Shown: one piece after another, positions 21,659 through 32,101 of the stretch
Position numbering within the stretch: the first letter of the stretch is position 1
How the letters are laid out: every line of letters begins with the position of its first letter
NCBI GenBank assembly: GCA_951812925.1
Contig: OX638368.1
Location: forward strand, 67,418,569-67,482,568
Length of the DNA stretch: 64,000 nt
Source: Calliopum simillimum
Taxonomy: Eukaryota > Arthropoda > Insecta > Diptera > Lauxaniidae
Direction of reading: 5' to 3'
Notes under the pieces: generated by a model
What the model was told of the DNA's origin: nothing
Database searches by the model: none
The model's input: only the letters and a program-made list of their open reading frames with translations
Translations under genes and position numbers: made by a program

Positions 21659-23002
21659 ATGGTTAAGTTTCAAGATCTAATCATTGGCCAACTTAAAAGC
21701 GAGTTGGAAAAGCGGAATTTACAAACGGCTGGCAGAAAGGTGGAACTGCAGCAGCGATTGCAGAGTGCTTTTGAAAAAGATGGTCTGAATATTGATGAGT
21801 TTGACTTTGCAGAAGAGACATCGAAAGTAGAGGAAGCTTCTGGACCAGCGGCAAGTAGTGAAGTTGTGGATATGTCAAAGATCGAGCAAATGTTAATGAT
21901 GATGACGCAGACAATAAGTCAAAATGCACTGCAGATTGATCAGAGGTTAAGCCAGAACGCGCTGCAGATTCGGGAAGAAATTGATCAGAGCTTAAGCCAG
22001 AACGCGCTGCAGATTCGGGAAGAAATTGATCAGAGCTTAAGTCAGAACGCGACGCAGATGCACACATTGAATCAAAATATGGAGGCTGTTCGTACGGATG
22101 TTAAAAAAATAGTAAATGGCCTCGAAGCAAAAGTGACTGAGTTGCGTGATGACGTTGAATCTTTCAAGGAAAAGTTGAAAAAGTTGAAAATAATCTTGAA
22201 AATGTTTATAAAAGGATTCAACAGTTGGAAATAAACGAACCATCAACGCAAGTGATGAGAGAAATCAGCGCAGTGATGCTTAAGGCACCCACATACGATG
22301 GAACAACGCCATTCAGTGTTTTCAAGCTCCAATTCGAAACAACATCTACATACTCATAACCTTTGGGATAACGATAGCGCAGCAGCAGCGCTTGTCGTCG
22401 CCTTAAAAGGCGCAGCTGCAGAAATATTGCAAACGGTTCCAGTGGCGGAGCAGAAAAATTACAAGGCGGTGATGGATGCCTTACAGCGAAAATATGGCAG
22501 TGACCACATGAAACAGATCCACAGACTGGAGTTGAAAAGTCGTATCCAGAAATCTTGTGAGTCCTTGCAGGAGTATGCTGCGGATATTGAACGATGGGCA
22601 CATCTTTCCTATCCTGACGAGTTAAGTGTCGTAGCTGAAAAATTCAAAATAGAGGCGTTTATTGACGGCATACGGGACTCTGAGACAAAACGCGAAACAA
22701 TGAGGAGCCCGAAGGCAACATTTAATGAAACAGTAATGGTTGCCCTCACTCAGGAGACGATTGCATTGACATGCCGCCCAACATTGAAAACTTGCCGGAT
22801 GGAGGTGGAGGCTGAAAATAAAAATTCATCGTTTGCCAGCAGTAGCTTCAGTGGAAAGTGCTATAATTGTGATAAGCAGAGACACATGTCACGTGACTGC
22901 CGTTCACGGCGTAAACGAGCTGCATCACGTTCACCAAGAAGAAAAATTGAAAATAGGGTGAATGATGGCGAAAATGGTAACGAAGAGCAGTCGTTAAACT
23001 AA
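21659..23002 (+). pseudogene. Gyp1 gag with N-terminal SAP domain, frameshifted
   Basis: Gag would package the element RNA. Residues about 8-40 (QLKSELEKRNLQTAGRKVEL) match the SAP helix-extended loop-helix fold, a DNA-binding module. A coiled-coil follows with a 15-residue tandem repeat (SLSQNALQIREEIDQ, 21949-22053) and then a KAPTYDGTTPFSVFK segment typical of gypsy gag. The frame changes near 22230 and again near 22350. The second frame (22298-23002) carries the capsid C-terminal part and a zinc knuckle CYNCDKQRHMSRDC, then a basic tail. Start at 21659 is the first Met after the PBS. Confidence 0.8.
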
Positions 23003-23045
23003 AGAGAGTCAGTACAGCGGGGCGTGAGCTGACTCCCACTTATGA

Positions 23046-23398
23046 TTGCCCCATACTCTTAGTTTCGAAGCTCTGCCGGAATTCCAACAGCTGACTTTGG
23101 ATACGGGCGCATCGCATTCAATTGTGAGGAGTGATTTATTTGATAGACGACGAGTAACGCCGTCAAATGTGATCCAATTGAGAAAAGTGACAGGAGAAAT
23201 TGCGCAAATAGTAGGAAAAGTTACAACGAGTATTTCTTATCGGCAACAAAACTGTGGAACATGATTTTATTGTTGCAAACATCACCGATGAGGTTATTAT
23301 TGGCGTGGACTTCATGATTCGACACGGGTTCACTTTGGACCATAAGAAAAAGACACTAAGGTATGCCAATGTGGTGTTGCCTTTGGACAAGATTTAAA
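23046..23398 (+). pseudogene. Gyp1 aspartic protease, frameshifted
   Basis: The retropepsin motif LTLDTGASHSIV is clear near 23093, and the flap and C-terminal GVDFMIRHGF motif is in another frame near 23300, so at least one frameshift lies near 23230. The Mag-like element was inserted 10 bp after this block. Confidence 0.8.
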
Positions 23399-23411
23399 AA
23401 TTGCAAGAGTC

Positions 23412-23633
23412 TGTAGTATTGAAACTATGAATTCCCTTATTGTTGTGCACTCTCTCTCTCTTCTATATGATACAATTAACAGTTATGTATATGATACATA
23501 TTGTAACTTTAGAAACTGCACATGCATAACAGATTTCTGATGACATGATCAGTTGCATATTAGCCACTGAACGGCAGTTATAATAAACTTAACTTAGAAT
23601 ATAAAAGCAGTGGTTTTTATTACAAATACTACA
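23412..23633 (+). repeat. Mag-like element 5' LTR
   Basis: 222 bp, TGTAGTATTGAAACTATG to AAATACTACA. The outer 7 bp TGTAGTA and the last 7 bp TACTACA are inverted repeats. It has a CTCTCTCTCTC run and an AATATAAAAGCAG box at about 23607. Confidence 0.95.
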
Positions 23634-23648
23634 TGGCGCAGCCGGTAC
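23634..23648 (+). other. Mag-like element primer binding site
   Basis: TGGCGCAGCCGGTAC directly after the LTR. Close to the TGGCGCAGTCGGTAG site used by many insect Ty3/gypsy elements, usually assigned to tRNA-Ser. Confidence 0.75.
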
Positions 23649-23715
23649 AAAATTAGAGACTGTACCAAAGAAGAAATTATTTTCTGAAAAAGGGAACTGC
23701 ACGTGGCAATCGATC

Positions 23716-26700
23716 ATGGATTTTCCGAAGCCGGAAAAATTAAGTTTGGATGGAAACCTCAAGGAAAATTGGAAGAGGTTTAGGAGTCATTTTGAGATTT
23801 ATTCGACTGCCACGAAGACAGACAAGGAGGATGAAACCATACAGGTAGCAAGGTTTCTTAGTTGCGCTGGTACTGAAGCGATAGAGCTTTTCCATACGTT
23901 TGGTTTGTCAGCGGATGACCAGAAGAAAATGACAAAGGTGATGGAGCAATTTGAAGAGTATTGCAATCCGCGTACGAACGTTATATACGAGCGGTACAGA
24001 TTTTATATGCGGAACCAAAAGGAAGGTGAACCTTTCGATCATTTTCTTAAAGAAATTTGTACGCTAGTTGACAACTGCAGTTTTGGGTCAGAGAAAAAAT
24101 CCATGTTAAGAGATAGAATCGTGATTGGAATAGCAGACCGCAACACGCAGACACAATTGCTGAAGAGTGACGTTACGCTGGAGAAAGCAATAGAGGCATG
24201 TCGAATAGCTGAGATGTCGCAAGTGCAGAGTAAAGTCATGCATGGAGAAGTGGCAGATGCATCAACGGCGATCCACGCAATAAAGAAGAACCCGGGAAGT
24301 AGTAACGCAATAGATTCGAGGAAATTTAATAAGAAAATTTTTAATTCTAATTCTAGAGCTTGTAAAGATAGTGCACATCAGTTTGGGAAGAGTAGTGAAA
24401 GTACGTCTAACAATTTGAATACGACGTGCAATTTTTGCAATTATTCGCATATGAAAGGACGTTGTCCAGCTTTTGGGAAAAAATGTGCTATATGTGGGAG
24501 GTTAAATCACTTTGCGAAAGTGTGCCACAAACGTAAATTGGTAAGTGATGTTGCTTTAAGAGATGAGACCACGTGTGATTTTGATGGTAACGGCAGTGAA
24601 GATGAAGTATACATAGATTCTGTGGATACTTGTGAAAATATAAAATATACTTGCTGGACTGTCAACTTGGATGTTGGAAATAATAAAGTCAAATTTAAAT
24701 TGGATAGTGGGTCTCAAGTAAATATTATACCGAAAAATATTTTTGATTGTCTGAAGCCTCTCCCCAACTTGGAATCATTCTCTAGTAAACTAGAAGCATA
24801 TGGTGGATATAAGCTATCAGTAATAGGGTCAGCTGCCTGCAAGGTAATATGTAATGGTAAACCATACCAGTTAAATTTTGTGGTAACGGAAAAAGGGTGT
24901 CAGCCGTTACTTGGCATTGATTCATGTATAAAATTAGGTCTTATTAAACGAGTCGAAAGCATAGATAGTGTGAATACAGATGATAAAAGGAGCTTTATTC
25001 AAGCAAATAAGGAGATTTTTGAGGGTTTTGGAAAGTTTCCAGATAAATGTCACTTAAAGGTTCAAAGCACAGCTCAACCAGTAAACAGACCTCCTAGACG
25101 CATACCTTTCGGCATAAGGCTAAGAGTTAAAGACGCTTTAGACAAAATGGAGCAGAGAGGTGTAATATCTAGATATGATGGGCCAAGTGAATGGTCTCAC
25201 AATTTGGTAGTAGTCGAGAAAAAAAATGGATCTCTACGAGTTTGTTTGGATCCGAAAAGTTTGAATGATGTGCTGCTAGAAGAGCACTTTTTGATTCCGA
25301 CAGTTGAAGATTTTCGTGATAAGATGAGAGGTTATACAATTTTTACGGTTTTAGATTTTAAAGAAGGATTTTGGCAATTGCAGCTTCACGAAGATTCAAA
25401 GAAATTTGTGGTTTTCAGTACACCATTTGGTTCGTACGTATTTAATGTTTTGCCTTTTGGAATCAAGACAGCAGCGGAAAAGTTTCAAAAGTTGAATGCA
25501 AAGTATTTTGGTGAGCTTCGAGGTGTATTTATATACATAGATGATGTGATTGTGGGTGGCAAAACTTTAGAGGAGCATGACGAAAATTTAAAAAGAGTAG
25601 TTGAAAGGGCAAAAAATTTGAATATTAAATTTAACCCTAACAAGATTCAGTATAGAGTCGAGAGCGTACGTTATTTAGGACATATTTTCTCAACAACTGG
25701 CATGGCCCCAGATCCAGAAAGAGTGAAAGCGATCAGTGGTATAAAAGATCCTTGCAATCAAAAAGATTTACAAAAAATATTAGGTACTGTTAACTATCTG
25801 CGATCATTTATACCCAATCTGGCCAAGCTTACGGCTCCTTTTCGTGAGCTCTTAAAGAAAAATGTGTTATTCGTCTGGAACGACTTTTATTCAAGAGTTT
25901 TGTGTGATGTGAAGCATGCAATCGAAAAAGCCACCACGCTGTATACATTTAATCCATCTATTTCAACGGTTATTCAGTCCGATGCTTCCAAGGATGGCTT
26001 AGGTTGTTGTATTCTTCAGGAAAATAAACCAATTTCTTATGCTTCAAAAAGCCTGACGAGTGCGGAAACTCGTTATGCTCAGATAGAGAAAGAGCTTTTA
26101 GCAATAGTCTTCGCATGCAAGAAGTTTCATTGCTTTATATATGGTAGACCCATTATAGTTCATACTGATCATAAGCCGTTAGTTTCAATTTTCAAAAAAC
26201 CCCTCGAAACAGGTTATTCAACGCGAATTCAACGGATGAAGATTAAATTAGCAATGTATGATTTGGATGTTAGGTATATTCCAGGCAAAGATTTACATAT
26301 TGCTGACTTACTGTCTCGCAGTACTGGAACTGATACAGAAGTAAGTTTAGAAGACGTTTCAACCGAGTATGTTCATTCAGTTAGCTTAGGAGATAAAACA
26401 AAAAACCTCTATATTCAAGAAACTAAAAAAGATTCAGTTTTAGAAAAACTAGTAAAATTTTATAAAAATGGTTGGCCAGTCTCAAAAACTAAAATACCTT
26501 ATGGCTTAAGATTTTTCTGGAATATTAAAGAAAGCTTATATGAGGACAATGGACTTGTTTTTTATGAAAATAGAGTATTCGTGCCAGAAGCACTTATACC
26601 ACATGCATTAAAAGCATTGCATGAGAGTCATTTTGGTATTACAAAAACTATTGAGCGTGCTAAGAGTTTGTTTTACTGGCCTTATATGAATAGGGATATT

Positions 26701-27702
26701 GAAAATTTCATCAGTCGCTGTCCCATTTGTGAACGATTTAGATCCAGTAACCCAAGACATAAGTTACTCCCACATAGCGTTCCTGAGTTTCCATACCAAA
26801 AAGTGGGATGCGATATTTTAGAATTTAAAGGAAAAAATTTTCTTATCATTGTGGATTATTTTTCTAAATGGTTTGACCTAAAGGAACTGAGTTCGAAATC
26901 CGCATCCAGTGTGGTACAAGCAATGAAGGAAATTTTTAGTTTTCATGGTATACCTGAAGAGATTATATGTGATAATCAGCCCTTTAATTCGTACGTTTGT
27001 AACAAATTTGCGGAAGACTGGGAGTTTAAGTTTACTTTTTCGAGCCCTTATCATCCAAAGTCGAATGGTATGGCTGAGAAAGCAGTTGGCATAGCTAAAA
27101 ATATATTGAGAAAAGAATTAGCAAGTGATGGGGATCTATACGCAACATTACTGGAATACCGAAGCACGAAACTTGCGCATACCAATTATACACCCTCTCA
27201 GTTACTCATGAGTCGAGTATTGCGTTCTAGGCTTCCCATTGCAAAATCCCAACTGCAACCAAAGGTAGTGAGTGGTGATATAGTACAAAGTATGCAAAAA
27301 GCCAAAATAGAACAAAAACTTTATTATGACAACAGAGCAAACCGAAAAGAGTTGCTGTTAAATCCAGGTGATTTTGTTGTTTACAGAAAGGGTAAAAATT
27401 GGGAACCAGCTCTTGTTGAAATAAAAGATAAAAATCCAAGATCTTATGTGTTACGCACCGAAAATAATCAGTTAGTTAGAAGAAATACTGAGCAGTTGCG
27501 TCGATCATTTAATTCTCCAAATATTAGCAATCAAGGCAATATGGAAGGAATTAATAATAATGACGGACAAGTAACAGTTCAGCAAGAGAAAACATTAACT
27601 GATAATCATTCCACACAACCATCACAGCATCTCATGGAGCAAGGTCACTACCAAACTCGTTCTGGTCGTATAAGTAAAAAACCAAATTTCTATAAACCAT
27701 AG
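23716..27702 (+). CDS. Mag-like Gag-Pol polyprotein, 1328 residues, intact
   Basis: Single polyprotein for capsid, protease, reverse transcriptase, RNase H and integrase. An N-terminal capsid-like region (1-190) is followed by two zinc knuckles at about 235-270 (CNFCNYSHMKGRC and CAICGRLNHFAKVC) and a protease FKLDSGSQVN at about 327. The reverse transcriptase has FTVLDFKEGFWQLQL, LPFGIKTAAEKFQ and the catalytic YIDD at about 606. RNase H has QSDASKDGLG at about 755 and HTDHKPL. Integrase has an HHCC finger (HESHFGI, CPICERF, about 968-1010), then Asp in GCDILEF, Asp in CDNQPFNS and Glu in GMAEKAVG. The CDNxPFNS form and the spacing of 34 between the last two catalytic residues are usual in Mag-type integrases. 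There is no gag-pol frameshift and no env. Nothing looks damaged. Confidence 0.95.
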   Translation: MDFPKPEKLSLDGNLKENWKRFRSHFEIYSTATKTDKEDETIQVARFLSCAGTEAIELFHTFGLSADDQKKMTKVMEQFEEYCNPRTNVIYERYRFYMRNQKEGEPFDHFLKEICTLVDNCSFGSEKKSMLRDRIVIGIADRNTQTQLLKSDVTLEKAIEACRIAEMSQVQSKVMHGEVADASTAIHAIKKNPGSSNAIDSRKFNKKIFNSNSRACKDSAHQFGKSSESTSNNLNTTCNFCNYSHMKGRCPAFGKKCAICGRLNHFAKVCHKRKLVSDVALRDETTCDFDGNGSEDEVYIDSVDTCENIKYTCWTVNLDVGNNKVKFKLDSGSQVNIIPKNIFDCLKPLPNLESFSSKLEAYGGYKLSVIGSAACKVICNGKPYQLNFVVTEKGCQPLLGIDSCIKLGLIKRVESIDSVNTDDKRSFIQANKEIFEGFGKFPDKCHLKVQSTAQPVNRPPRRIPFGIRLRVKDALDKMEQRGVISRYDGPSEWSHNLVVVEKKNGSLRVCLDPKSLNDVLLEEHFLIPTVEDFRDKMRGYTIFTVLDFKEGFWQLQLHEDSKKFVVFSTPFGSYVFNVLPFGIKTAAEKFQKLNAKYFGELRGVFIYIDDVIVGGKTLEEHDENLKRVVERAKNLNIKFNPNKIQYRVESVRYLGHIFSTTGMAPDPERVKAISGIKDPCNQKDLQKILGTVNYLRSFIPNLAKLTAPFRELLKKNVLFVWNDFYSRVLCDVKHAIEKATTLYTFNPSISTVIQSDASKDGLGCCILQENKPISYASKSLTSAETRYAQIEKELLAIVFACKKFHCFIYGRPIIVHTDHKPLVSIFKKPLETGYSTRIQRMKIKLAMYDLDVRYIPGKDLHIADLLSRSTGTDTEVSLEDVSTEYVHSVSLGDKTKNLYIQETKKDSVLEKLVKFYKNGWPVSKTKIPYGLRFFWNIKESLYEDNGLVFYENRVFVPEALIPHALKALHESHFGITKTIERAKSLFYWPYMNRDIENFISRCPICERFRSSNPRHKLLPHSVPEFPYQKVGCDILEFKGKNFLIIVDYFSKWFDLKELSSKSASSVVQAMKEIFSFHGIPEEIICDNQPFNSYVCNKFAEDWEFKFTFSSPYHPKSNGMAEKAVGIAKNILRKELASDGDLYATLLEYRSTKLAHTNYTPSQLLMSRVLRSRLPIAKSQLQPKVVSGDIVQSMQKAKIEQKLYYDNRANRKELLLNPGDFVVYRKGKNWEPALVEIKDKNPRSYVLRTENNQLVRRNTEQLRRSFNSPNISNQGNMEGINNNDGQVTVQQEKTLTDNHSTQPSQHLMEQGHYQTRSGRISKKPNFYKP

Positions 27703-27856
27703 TTAATATTTATAGTTAGATACTTATATCTTAAAAAAAAAAAAAAATATTAATGAAATGTAATGAATTATAAAAAAACAAAATTGTTAAGTGAGAATAG
27801 TCGTATGTTTAAGGTCACAATGTTGTTTTGGCATTCTTTTGTTTGAAAGAGGGAGA

Positions 27857-28078
27857 TGTAGTATTGAAACTATGAATTCCCTTATTGTTGTGCACTCTCT
27901 CTCTCTTCTATATGATACAATTAACAGTTATGTATATGATACATATTGTAACTTTAGAAACTGCACATGCATAACAGATTTCTGATGACATGATCAGTTG
28001 CATATTAGCCACTGAACGGCAGTTATAATAAACTTAACTTAGAATATAAAAGCAGTGGTTTTTATTACAAATACTACA
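27857..28078 (+). repeat. Mag-like element 3' LTR
   Basis: 222 bp, same as the 5' LTR as far as I can read. Preceded by a purine tract and followed by the GAGTC duplication. Confidence 0.95.
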
Positions 28079-28083
28079 GAGTC

Positions 28084-29944
28084 TACATAAGTGAGCGCTG
28101 TCGAATCGAACCCAACACCGAAGAAATTATTTGGGCCACAACAAGTGAAGACTGTGGGACAAGCCATCTGTGGTTAGTGGAAGCAGATAAGAAAAACGTA
28201 AAGAAAGACCTGATTATTGGAAAGACCCTAGTACAACCAAGAGTGGACAGCAAAATACCGGTACGAATTTTGAATACAACAAATCAGCCGAAATGGATTC
28301 AAAAAGGTGAACTTAAAGCGCATTGTGAGAAAGTTACGGCTGTTATAAATTGTGAAAATGACCAGCAGGACACAAAAGGTACAACTTTAACAAAATCATC
28401 GGCCTTGGAAGTATTGAAGAAAGAATGGACGAAGGAGTTGTCTGCCCAGAACAAAAATAAAGCAAAAAAGTTTCTGCAAAAGCATTGGCTAAGTGGTTAA
28501 ACATCGCATTGATACAGGTAATTTTCAGCCAATTTGTCAACCTCCAAGGAGGCTAGCACTCGCTAAGAGAGAAGAATTGACAGGCCTTATAGAGGAAATG
28601 GCGAAGAAAAATGTCATTGCACCATCGGAAAGCCCGTGGAGTTCACCGGTCGTACTTGTCAAGAAAAAGAACGGAAGTATGCGATTCTGTGTGGATTACA
28701 GGAAATTGAATGACGTCACCAAAAAAGACAGCTACCCGTTACCCAGGATCGATGATACACTGGATACGTTATCTGGAGCAACATTGTTTTCCACCCTGGA
28801 CTTACAAAGTGGATATTGGCAGGTGGAAATAGATGATAAAGACAAGGAGAAAACTGCCTTTAGTATTGGGAATGGTCTGTGGCAGTTTAACGTCATGCCG
28901 TTTGGTCTTTGTAACGCTCCACCTACGTTCGAGCGATTAATGGAACGAGTTCTCAAAGGACTAAATGGAGGACCTGTTTAGTGTATCTCAATGACATAAT
29001 CATCATGGGAAAAGATTTTGATGACCACTTGAAAAATCTGGAGGAAGTATTTGAGCGCTTGGAGGCTGCTGGATTAAAATTAAGTGCGAAAAAAGCTCAC
29101 TTTTCCAGCGTGAAGTTAAATATCTGGGACACAAGGTAACGTCAGAAGGAATACACACAGATGAGGATAAAATAAAAGCTGTCAAAAATTGGCCACGACC
29201 ATCTAATCTTCATGAGTTGCGAAGTTTTCTGGGCCTATGCACTTACTACAGACGTTTTGTTCCTGGTTTCGCAAACGTCGCAGGCAGTCTACATGAGCCG
29301 ACACAGAAAAATCGGAAATTTGAATGGAGTAGCACACAAAAAACTGCATTCCAAAAGCTGAAAGAATTATTGTCTACAGCACCAGTACTCGCGTATCCAA
29401 TGCCAGGTGAAAGGACACCGATGCGAGTGGCTATGGTATTGGAGGAGTTTTGTCCCAAGTCATCAATGGACAAGAAAAAGTCGTCGCATATTTCAGCAAA
29501 ATTTTGTCGAAACCTGAGAGGAATTATTGCGTAACTCGGAGAGAGTTACTGGCAGTAATGGAATGCGTAAAACACTTCCATAAGTACTTGTATGGACAGC
29601 ACTTTCTCCTGAGGACAGACCATGCGGCATTAAGGTGGCTACTTCAATTCAAGGATCCTGAAGGCCAAATCGCACGGTGGATAGAACGCTTGCAGAGCTA
29701 TAATTTCACCATAGAACATCGCAAAGGAAGCCAGCATGGAAATGCGGATGCACTTTCCCGTCGTCCATGTAAAATTGAATGCGGCCATTGTTCAAGAACG
29801 GAAAATAAAGCTGGAACGATTGTTCGCCTTTTGAACGTTTTGCCTGAAGAAAAGTGGGCAAATGAGGAGATACAACGGGACCAGCGCAGTGATACAGATT
29901 TGGCAACTATAATTAAGTATAAGGAGCTGGGTAGGAAACCGGCG
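28084..29944 (+). pseudogene. Gyp1 reverse transcriptase and RNase H, with frameshifts and a YLND active site
   Basis: Polymerase part of Gyp1 after the Mag-like insertion. Motifs: SPWSSPVVLVKKKNGSMRFC, the FSTLDLQSGYWQVEI block, FNVMPFGLCNAPPTFERLM, then YLNDIII at about 28983, where a catalytic Asp of the usual YLDD has become Asn. A connection region follows (LRSFLGLCTYYRRFVPGFA), then RNase H (LRTDHAALRWLL) and KGSQHGNADALSRRP. Frame changes occur near 28500, 28975, 29120 and 29450. The catalytic change plus frameshifts make it inactive. It breaks off at a Transib-like insertion. Confidence 0.85.
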
Positions 29945-30599
29945 CACAGTGGTCTATAAGAGAGCGCTAGCCGGTCATAACTCCGAAAATTTGTGTATTA
30001 AAAGTTATATTTTTTTTTGCACAAATTTAAAGTTAAATATCTAGATAACACATTTCAAGTACCAGAATACCAAGAAGTAATACCATTTCTGAGTTTTCGC
30101 GACTTAAACTTGATGAATTCAGAAAATAGTAATTTTTTCCAAAAATCTCTTAAAATATGTGAAAGTTTAAATGAGTGTATCTTTTAAACTAAGTGGTCTT
30201 ACCTCATGAAACTTATTCTGAGAATAATTTGATCTATTTGCTGAAGATTTGCATACTTAGAAGTTAGTTTTTTTTAATATAAAAAGGATATCCGGATCAT
30301 CACAAAAAATCTCTAATTTCATTTCGCAAATTTACGAATTTTGCACTCTATGGACTATAACTAATATGTTTCATGGAGTTGCAACGGCTTAATCATTTAA
30401 GTATGTAATATCAGGTTTTTTGAAGGTTCTACGCATTTATCTGATTCCCCCATCACTCCCCTTCATGGACTACGGTGAGTTTCTCTTCAGCGACTTTTCT
30501 ATATTCTTGCAACGCTCCAGTTTCGTAAAACTAATAACAACCAAAGTGTTTGAGGTGAAACAATAAAATTCTATTTCTGATATAGTATTAGCAGCATCT

Positions 30600-31010
30600 A
30601 TTTATTTGTTGAAAATTGGCGTGTTCAAGTCAAGGACACGCCTGCCTCCTATATAACCAAAAATTTAAAATCACTATAACTTCGTAAATATTTCAAGTAC
30701 AAAAATAATATTAAATATCTGAGTTAGTATAGACAGCATTAGGCCACTTTGTGAAATTGAACGTGATCAGGTTAAGGGCACGCCCACCTCCTATATAACC
30801 AAAATCTTGAAATCGCCATAACTTTGTGAATATTTCAGATACAACATTAATATTTAATATCTGAGTTAGTATTGATAGCATTAAGTCATTTGGTGAAAAT
30901 GGGCGTTTTTGCGTCAAGGACATGCCTGCCTCCGTAAGGGACCAACATTTTAAATTGCTATAACATCGCGAATATTTCAAGTACAAAAATTATGTCTGAG
31001 ATATTATCAG
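30600..31010. repeat. Three degenerate tandem units of about 130 bp in the Transib-like element
   Basis: Each unit has GTCAAGGACACGCCTGCCTCC, TATAACCAAAATxTTxAAATC, CTATAACTTCGTAAATATTTC and ATCTGAGTTAGTATxGATAGC. Confidence 0.75.
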
Positions 31011-31139
31011 TAACAAATATCTATTTACTATTTTTGTTGCTAATTTAAAAACTTTGGAAAAATTGCATTGCGTTAAATCATGTTAAGTAGGCAATTACTT
31101 TGTCTTTCAATCAAAAAACGAGCGAGTTTTTTCAATTCG

Positions 31140-31795
31140 GCAGTGATTTTGTTATTACCGAATTCGTAATCAGCGACCTCAAAAACCTGTTTAGCCACAA
31201 TTTTGTCGTAATATAATCAACTTTTTAGAAAATTGTCCGCCATTTTGGATCCGCCATTTTGTTTACAAAAAAGATGATACCGAATTCGTAATAAGCGACC
31301 TCAAAAACTCCTTTAACCACAATTTTGTCGTGATATAATCAATTTTTTAGAAAATTGTCCGCCATTTTGGATCCGCAATTTTGTTTACAAAAAAGATGAT
31401 ACCGAATTCGTAATCAGCTACCTCAAAAACCCCTTTAGCTACAATTCTGTCGTGATATAATCAACTTTTTAGAAAGTTGTCCGCCATTTTGGATCCGCCA
31501 TTTTGTTTACAAAAAAGATGATACCGAATTCGTAATCAGCGACTTCAAAAACCCCTTTAGCCTCAATTTTGTCGTGATATAATCAAGTTTTTAGAAAATT
31601 GTCCGCCATTTTGGATCCGCCATTTTGTTTACAAAAAATATGATGCCGAATTCGAAATCAGCATCCTCAAAAACCCCCTTAATCACAATTTTGTCATGAT
31701 ACAAATAATTTTTAAGAAAATTGTCCGCCATGTTGGATCCGCCATTTTGATTTAAAAAAAAATCGTTTTCAGATTTAGAGTCAGCGATCCCCAAA
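31140..31795. repeat. Five to six tandem units of about 122 bp (GGATCCGCCATTTTG repeat)
   Basis: Units carry ACCGAATTCGTAATCAGCG, CCTCAAAAACCCCTTTAGCC, AATTTTGTCGTGATATAATC and CCGCCATTTTGGATCCGCC. Looser copies of the last block are in the second Transib-like element (60600-60900), linking the two. Confidence 0.85.
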
Positions 31796-31882
31796 ACATA
31801 GAAACTGATATTTTTTTTTATAAAAAATAACCAGAAAAGAGTTATGACCAGCTAGAATAGCATTCTAGACCACTGTGCGGCG

Positions 31883-32101
31883 TGGCAAGAAATCTCAAGT
31901 GAAAGCCAAATCTGTAAAGCTTACTGGGCGCAATGGCAAAGTTTGGAGTTGCATGATGGTTGCCTATATCGAATCTGGGAAAGCAAGGATGTTAAAATTC
32001 GCTCAAAACTGCTGGTTATTCCAAAGGCAAAATTTGAGGAAATAATCGAGGATTATCACAATGGATCAAGCGATGGACATCTGGGTATAACAAAAACCAT
32101 A
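31883..32101 (+). pseudogene. Gyp1 integrase, N-terminal segment
   Basis: Directly after the Transib-like element the frame reads WQEISSESQICKAYWAQWQ, then DGCLYRIWES and the His side of the integrase zinc finger (YHNGSSDGHLGITKT), where a foldback cuts it off. It continues at 34144. Confidence 0.8.

Larger units (their letters stand above)
23412..28078 (+). mobile_element. Intact Mag-like Ty3/gypsy retrotransposon with two matching 222-bp LTRs
   Basis: LTRs 23412-23633 and 27857-28078 are each 222 bp, and I found no difference reading them side by side. A perfect 5-bp GAGTC duplication flanks it (23407-23411 and 28079-28083). One uninterrupted gag-pol ORF fills the interior. A primer binding site follows the 5' LTR directly, and a purine run GAAAGAGGGAGA precedes the 3' LTR. 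Matching LTRs and an open ORF indicate a recent insertion, potentially still mobile. It sits between the protease and reverse transcriptase of Gyp1. Confidence 0.95.
29945..31877. mobile_element. Transib-like non-autonomous element (CACAGTG ends, 5-bp CGGCG duplication)
   Basis: Both ends read CACAGTGGTCTA inward, with inverted similarity for about 40 bp (GGTCATAACTC is shared). A 5-bp CGGCG lies on each side (29940-29944 and 31878-31882). Excision restores the Gyp1 codons before the integrase (KPAWQEI). Transib transposons are known for 5-bp GC-rich duplications (consensus CGNCG) and termini like the RAG recombination signal heptamer CACAGTG; both hold here. The interior has two tandem repeat blocks and no transposase. 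A relative is at 59883-60987. Confidence 0.75.
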
